From the NCBI GenBank assembly GCA_022410635.1, contig JAJVDF010000258.1, positions 380,779-444,778 of the forward strand: DNA of 64,000 bases, in the 5' to 3' direction. This document shows positions 58,726 through 64,000 of this stretch, one piece after another. The first letter of the stretch is position 1; each line of letters opens with the position of its first letter. The position numbers and the translations under genes were made by a program. Under the pieces are notes generated by a model. It was given only the letters and a program-made list of their open reading frames with translations. It made no database searches and was not told where the DNA came from. This stretch comes from Tretioscincus oriximinensis. Its lineage: Eukaryota > Chordata > Lepidosauria > Squamata > Gymnophthalmidae.

Positions 58726-59805
58726 GTGCGTTACAATATTTGTCTCTGAGATACCATGAAACCTACTTGTTACAATTTTCAGTTGTAACAAGTATGACTT
58801 TTCCCAAAATGCACAGTAATAAGATCTGTCTTTTTTTGAAAAATAAAATTATTGCACAGCTGTGGTTAAAAATCAATGTAAAACTATGTGTGGGTAGACT
58901 TGAAAGAATATATCTCCATTTGCTTCAGTGANATGCCTAAGAATTCTAAAACAATGCTGCAAGGGGGTAAAAAGGAATCTAATTAAGTAATCTTGTTAAG
59001 CAGCCAGTGGTAGCTGTTCATTTGTAAATCTTGTCTGACATAAACATAAGTACCAGAAATGCCTAAAATTACTAATGTTTTAGTTTAGAAATAGGATTTT
59101 CAGTAAAAACACTTAAGATTTTGTCTTGACACTTGTGCAGTATCTGCCTTGCAAATCTGGCACATTCCAGGCAGTGAAAGATATTTTCCAGTTACAAATG
59201 AGAACTCACAAATATTAAAGATGAAATTCTCGTATTCCACTACTGAGTACCCATTACTAAGCCAATTACCCCTCCCACTTAAGTGGCATTTCAATACTAT
59301 AGTGTCAAATTTACTCCATCTTTTCCAATGTGCTGCTTTTCCAATGATATGTCTTTCAATGATTTATTGACTTGCCTCTTAACATATCGTATTAAAAATT
59401 ATATTTGGGGAAATCTTTGTCCATGATATCTTCTTTCTCCCTGTTCTCTTGGTCAACTCTTCTCTTAAATAATTTTCTATTTTTATTTTACTTTCTTCCT
59501 TTGGTATTTGCAGATTCTTCAGGTTTTTATTTTGGCAGTATGTTTAATTTCTTTCTGTGAATTAATACTTATTCCAGTGTGCAGTTTTAAACTTATTAAA
59601 AGATCCAAGAACATCATTTGTGCATTGTTAGATACTTCACTCTGTGCCTTCGTTTTTCAAGGATCCCTGTAATGATGTGAGGATGCACTTTGCCTTAGAT
59701 GAACAATACCTTCTGGATGATCTGGGTTGAAATTTGATGTTGTTGATCTTAGAACTTTTTTCTGGCCATGGCTCATGATGCTTGCTTACTTGCGCAAGTG
59801 CATTT

Positions 59806-60076
<271 letters not shown>

Positions 60077-60174
60077 GTAATTACAAAAATATAATTATTT
60101 ATATAATTATAGAAATTATAATAATTACCCAATTCTTTGGAAAATAAGAGATATGACAAGAAATTTATAGAAAG

Positions 60175-60297
60175 TACACTTCTCCCAGGTTCAATTGGGA
60201 GACTGGCACTAATGACTGACACTAATAAGAAAATTGTACAATAATATATATTAAACAGGCCCCAAATATCTAAAGGCATGCCTTCTCTCATATCGAA
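60175..60297 (+). repeat. L2-type LINE fragment, 3' side cut by the DIRS-related copy
   Basis: It is closely similar to 62175-62305, sharing ttctcccagg, gactgacactaataagaaaa and ccaaatatctaaaggcat. The last part corresponds to PKYLKA in the L2 frame. It stops at ctctcatatcga, where the taggccatggc terminus begins. Confidence 0.6.
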
Positions 60298-60300
60298 TTA

Positions 60301-61600
60301 GGCCATGGCACAAGAAGGAGTGTGGCAGGCACAGCAGCTTGGCTGACAGCCCAGGTCAGGTCTGCTGCCCAATCTGACACTGAGCTAACTGGGCCATGCA
60401 ACAAGTCAGCTGCCTGTGCTGACACAGTAAGCAGCTAGGTCACGCACTGTGACGTGGCCCCATCAGGGCNCCCGTCCATCAGCGCGGCAGCCCCTAGCAA
60501 TCCCGGCTCGGGCCTTGCAAGTAGACCACCAAAGGCCATGCCCTGTTGATATAGGTCCTGGGCTGCCCACTCTCCAGGTGATCCAGCCCCNCTAGCCTAG
60601 GCACCTAAACCATGGAGCTGCACATACGCTCCACACCTTTGGTGGGTATGCAGCATAGGATCAAAGAGGCTTGGAAGGGCTCTCAAGAATCCACCTCAAT
60701 GACTCCAAACTTGCGTTCAACCTAACCATCCCCATTGGTAGGCAAGCAAGTTAAGAAGCCCTTTAGGAAGGCTCCCAAGCTATGAGGTAGTCTACCTGTC
60801 TCCATTTTTTTTTACTCCTCTTGGTTCGCCAAGCTGGGCCATCGTCACTAGAGCAATCTTGCTCTCTGCCAGATAGACACCTTCTACTACTCCAGACTTT
60901 TGAGATGCTTCCTGAAATTTCTCCAGCTATGCCTGCGTGCCTGCTCTCCACCCATTCGCTTATAGGGAAATGGCCCTATGCCCATGCCACATATCACACT
61001 GTCTGCTGGATTACCCTCCTGACAATCATGGAGCTTATATTCCTCTTGTACCTGGATATGTAAGAGTAAGGGGGACAGAACAATGGAGCCGCACCAGATG
61101 ACAATAGAAGGCACCTTTGCCCCTCTTACTTCATGGCCATTCCCATAATGTCTCCTGCATTCTTAGCAGGATACCTGTGGCATTTGTCATCAAACACTCC
61201 ATGTCACAGGCAGAGATGCTTTTGTCCCTTGGGGCTCCAAGAAAAGAGAAAAAACACATCCATATAACATAGGCCGTGACCTTTTTAAAATGCCATTTTG
61301 GCTATGAAATCAGCTCCAACTACACACAGAGGTCTCTAATGTAATCATTATCCTTTGGGCAATTTGATGACCGCATGTCTGCCATTGGTCCAGGCAAATT
61401 CCCAGGGCTAGACCCTGTCGAACCCACTCACAGCCTGTCTAGCTTCCTGACAGCTGGTTGAGCATCATAGAGGCCACTGAAGTGAAAGACTTACTTACTA
61501 TTGTAGTGTTGCCTTCTAGCATGCAAAGTATCACAGCATGTCAACCACCAAGGGGCAAAGGTCATTATGACCTGCTGTTGCTAGTGCCTGGCATTTAAGC
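60301..61600 (-). mobile_element. DIRS-related terminal region, third copy
   Basis: It starts aggccatggcacaagaagga, then gtgtggcaggcacagcagct. It is collinear with 50290-50770 (gggccttgcaagtagaccac, gaggcttggaagggctctca, actcctcttggttcgccaa) and extends farther right. No reverse transcriptase blocks are visible. The orientation is inferred from the coding copy at 19539. The right limit before the 107-bp array is uncertain. Confidence 0.55.
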
Positions 61601-61659
61601 AAATTGTTATTAATATGGGTGCACCAATTTTTCCCAACAGCCCGATTTAATGGATCAAG

Positions 61660-62000
61660 CATTATAATTCAATGGCAGTCTTACAAATATTATTGCAAAG
61701 ATTTTAAAGCAAAAGAAAATGTTCCTTATGACTCAGTGACAATCTTAATGCACCATCGCTGCAATGCCACTGGTAAATATCTTATTGCAGAGCATTTAAT
61801 GCCAAAGGAAATTATTCTTTAATGCCCAAGCATTATGATGCATTGGTAAACCTATCGCACCAGACCTGTAAAGCCACAGGTAATTATTTTATTGTAAAAC
61901 ATTTAATGGTCAGGGAAAATATTCTTTAATGCCCAAGCATTATGATTCAGTGGCAATCTTATTGCACCCGACCTGTAGTGCAACAGGTAAATATCTGCGC
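61660..62000 (+). repeat. Tandem array, unit 107 bp, about 3.2 copies
   Basis: tatgactcagtg, tatgatgcattgg and tatgattcagtgg start at 61727, 61834 and 61941, exactly 107 apart. Units continue with caatcttattgcacc, cctgtaatgccacaggtaa-like sequence, atcttattg, catttaatg and attctttaatgcccaagcat. An earlier unit at 61663 has an internal deletion of about 43 bases. The last unit stops at atatctg near 61998. Confidence 0.9.
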
Positions 62001-62174
62001 GTCGCCAATGAAGGAGGAAGAGTGGCGGCCGATGGAGGGCTTTATACCCCCGTCGCCCAGAAGAAGCATCACTTCTCACTGCCCACTTCCTGGGCAGCGA
62101 GAAGGAGGCCTATACTGTCTCCCTCCTCCCTCCTCCAGCAACCTTTGGCACTGCCACAACCGCGGTAGTAGCCA

Positions 62175-62635
62175 ACTTCTCCCAGGATCAATTGGTAGGC
62201 TAAACCAATTATGTCACCCANCTGACTGACACTAATAAGAAAATTATGCAATAATATATATTAAATGCCCCCCAAATATCTAAAGGCATATCTTTTCTCA
62301 TACCAATCTGCCCATGCCTTAAGATTTGCAGAGGAGCCCCTCCTGACTGTACCATTTCTATCAGTGGCAAAGGGGGTGGGAACCTGTGATAGGGCATGTT
62401 CTGTGGCAGTCTTCAGACTATGGAACAATCTCTCCCTTGTGGTGNATCAATCACATTCAGAAAGAGGTTAGAAAGACACACCTCTTTTACTTGGCCTTTG
62501 GTTGAAAAAACTGCTCTCCCTTCTCTACTTTCAGATATTGTTGTTTTAATATGTTTTGTTTTTATTGTTAACCCTGAGACCTTCAGATTTATGACAGTAT
62601 AGAAATGTAAGTAAATAAATAAATAAATAAAATGT
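62175..62635 (+). mobile_element. L2-type LINE 3' end
   Basis: The + strand reads PKYLKAYLFSYQSAHALRFA and then RACSVAVFRLWNNLS with FRK following, the C-terminal end of an L2-clade reverse transcriptase. A 3' tail (ttaaccctgagaccttcaga) and an (aaat)n end at 62608-62632 follow. Frame breaks and one N mark it as inactive. Confidence 0.8.
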
Positions 62636-62894
62636 CTTAGATGGCACATTATTATTGGTCTCCCTCCCAGTATTCTGATAGGTCCCAGGAGTCTTAAAAG
62701 CTACTGATATTTATTATTATGATTGCCAGTTCAATCCCCAGCCTCTCCCTATAAGTAGACAAACTGTATAAAGGTGCCCATAGTTTTGCCCATGTAGTCA
62801 ATCATAGGTTGGTTGCAACTGGATGATACCCAACAACAATTAATCAAAATTTAGTGGCAAAAGTAAATGTCTGTGTTAGTTTTTGTTCAGAATG

Positions 62895-62975
62895 TCCAGC
62901 AAAGGGGGCTTGTAGCACTTTGGAGGAAGGTATGCAACATGAGCTTTCATAGTCATGTCCCCCTCTTCAGATGAA
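62895..62975 (+). repeat. Solo Penelope-type terminal fragment
   Basis: It reads ggcttgtagcactttggagg, then aacatgagctttcatagtca and cccctcttcagatga. The middle part (agactaacagg) is shortened compared with 31828. Confidence 0.6.
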
Positions 62976-63469
62976 AGTCATATACTTTTAACCTCAAGGC
63001 AAGAGAGAAGGACATTTTGCGCATAGCTCTTCCACTACATTTCTAAATGGTGAAGAAGAAAATTGGTCTTCTGTGCTTTTAGGACTTATGTACTTTTGTG
63101 TAAATCAGTTTAAAACTTTCATCATTACATAATGTGATTGAATTTAAAATTAGAATGTGTTTTTTTTTAAGTTTTAGGGCAAAGCAATGTAAAAGAAGTG
63201 GCTGAATGCATTAGATTTTACATGTTAATCTTTTTTATTAGATTAATTGAGGAAAAGTATGAAATTATACTATGAGAACTTTCTGTTCCAATTCATTATG
63301 TAGAGAAACGGGTTGGAAATATATTATACCTGCACTTCCCAATTTGTGACAGTTTAACAATGCAACTTATTTTTCTACCTATTTGGGATGATGCCATGAT
63401 GGAAAATTGGAGCATTAGTTTTCCTCATCTTTTTTCTCATTAATCATCCAGCACATGCTTTTTCCACAG

Positions 63470-63649
63470 GCAACACAGATGGAGATTGAAAAGCGGCAGC
63501 TTCAACTGAAGAACATCACTGATTTGGGAGAAGGGCTGAAAACAGTGCTGAAAGGAAAGGAAAGCTTAGTGAATGATAAACTAACCCTCCTGAATAGTAA
63601 CTGGATAGCAGTAACATCACGAGCTGAAGAATGGTTTAATTTACTGTTG
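63470..63649 (+). CDS. DMD: Dystrophin exon 35 (R12)
   Basis: The exon is 180 bp, as in human, phase 0. It reads ATQMEIEKRQLQLKNITDLG, then KGKESLVNDKLTLLNSNWIA and VTSRAEEWFNLLL. Human has ATQKEIEKQKVHLKSITEVG and ends LNSNWIAVTSRAEEWLNLLL. Splice sites are ccacag and gtaaga. It is the last exon in the window; human exon 36 would follow to the right. Confidence 0.98.
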
Positions 63650-64000
63650 GTAAGAACCATTTATTGTAATTAACTTCTTAGTTCTTTGTTTTTAAGACAA
63701 CATATTCTCTGTTTGAAGGTTCAAGTTAATTCAGCTTAGACTGAAGAATTCTTAGGATACTTTCAGGCAGAAGCACTCAAGCAGACCATACTAAAGGAAT
63801 CAAGCAATATCAACATTATCCTACAAGCAGTTACCACATTAAACTCTGAGTTAAAAAGATTTACAGTACATCAGTTCAANACAGAGCATGGAAGCTGGAA
63901 AAATAAAACCACTCATGGTTTGATACTGAGTGTGAGGAAGTCAGGAAAAATGAAGAGTAGCTATGAGAACAGCACAATGAGGTTTTTCACAGAAGAAGAA
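63650..64000 (+). other. DMD intron 35, 5' part
   Basis: These 351 bases are AT-rich intron sequence starting gtaaga. One N is present. I see no repeat or exon in them. Confidence 0.85.

Overview
The window is a stretch of vertebrate nuclear DNA lying inside one gene, the dystrophin gene (DMD), read on the + strand. Eighteen consecutive coding exons can be placed by translation and splice sites. They correspond to human exons 18 to 35 (human protein residues about 723 to 1675, recalled numbering), covering spectrin-like repeats R4 to R12 of the central rod. Every exon has the same length as I recall for the human exon, every intron has GT-AG ends, and no exon carries a frameshift or stop. Three exons contain a single undetermined base. 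The window starts 107 bases before exon 18 and ends 351 bases after exon 35. It therefore holds neither end of the gene, and no second host gene was found.

The protein reads as dystrophin from a non-mammalian amniote. The interspersed repeats point to a sauropsid, most likely a lepidosaur (squamate or tuatara): CR1 and L2 LINE fragments with typical 3' ends, CORE-SINEs of the MIR type with an L2-like tail, a Penelope-like element, a DIRS/Ngaro-type tyrosine-recombinase retrotransposon, a Tc1-like transposon and hAT-type elements. I cannot name the species.

Layout. 1-11,400: exons 18-20, with a Penelope-like relic, a long pyrimidine tract and a 1.6-kb CR1 copy in introns 18-20. 11,400-17,800: exons 21-23, with a composite hAT region containing a long hairpin (intron 21) and a Tc1 relic filling most of intron 22. 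17,800-29,700: exons 24-25, with a 2.9-kb DIRS-like relic carrying two SINE insertions (intron 23) and an 814-bp hAT-type element with perfect 8-bp target duplications and an internal 139-bp tandem array (intron 24). 29,700-43,200: exons 26-30, with a candidate MITE, CR1 ends, a palindrome of Penelope ends, a CORE-SINE and a GC-rich island (intron 29). 43,200-54,200: exons 31-34, with a 121-bp intron 32 and a fold-back element next to a second DIRS copy (intron 33). 54,200-64,000: the largest intron (34), holding a CR1 nested in an L2 copy with an 8-bp target duplication, a compound microsatellite, a third DIRS copy, a 107-bp tandem array and two related L2 copies, followed by exon 35.

The exons act together as one reading frame for the dystrophin rod. 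Everything else looks like intron and transposable-element debris. I found no convincing new host system. The most useful observations are the well-delimited element structures, the minimal intron 32 and two weak donor sites (exons 20 and 31).
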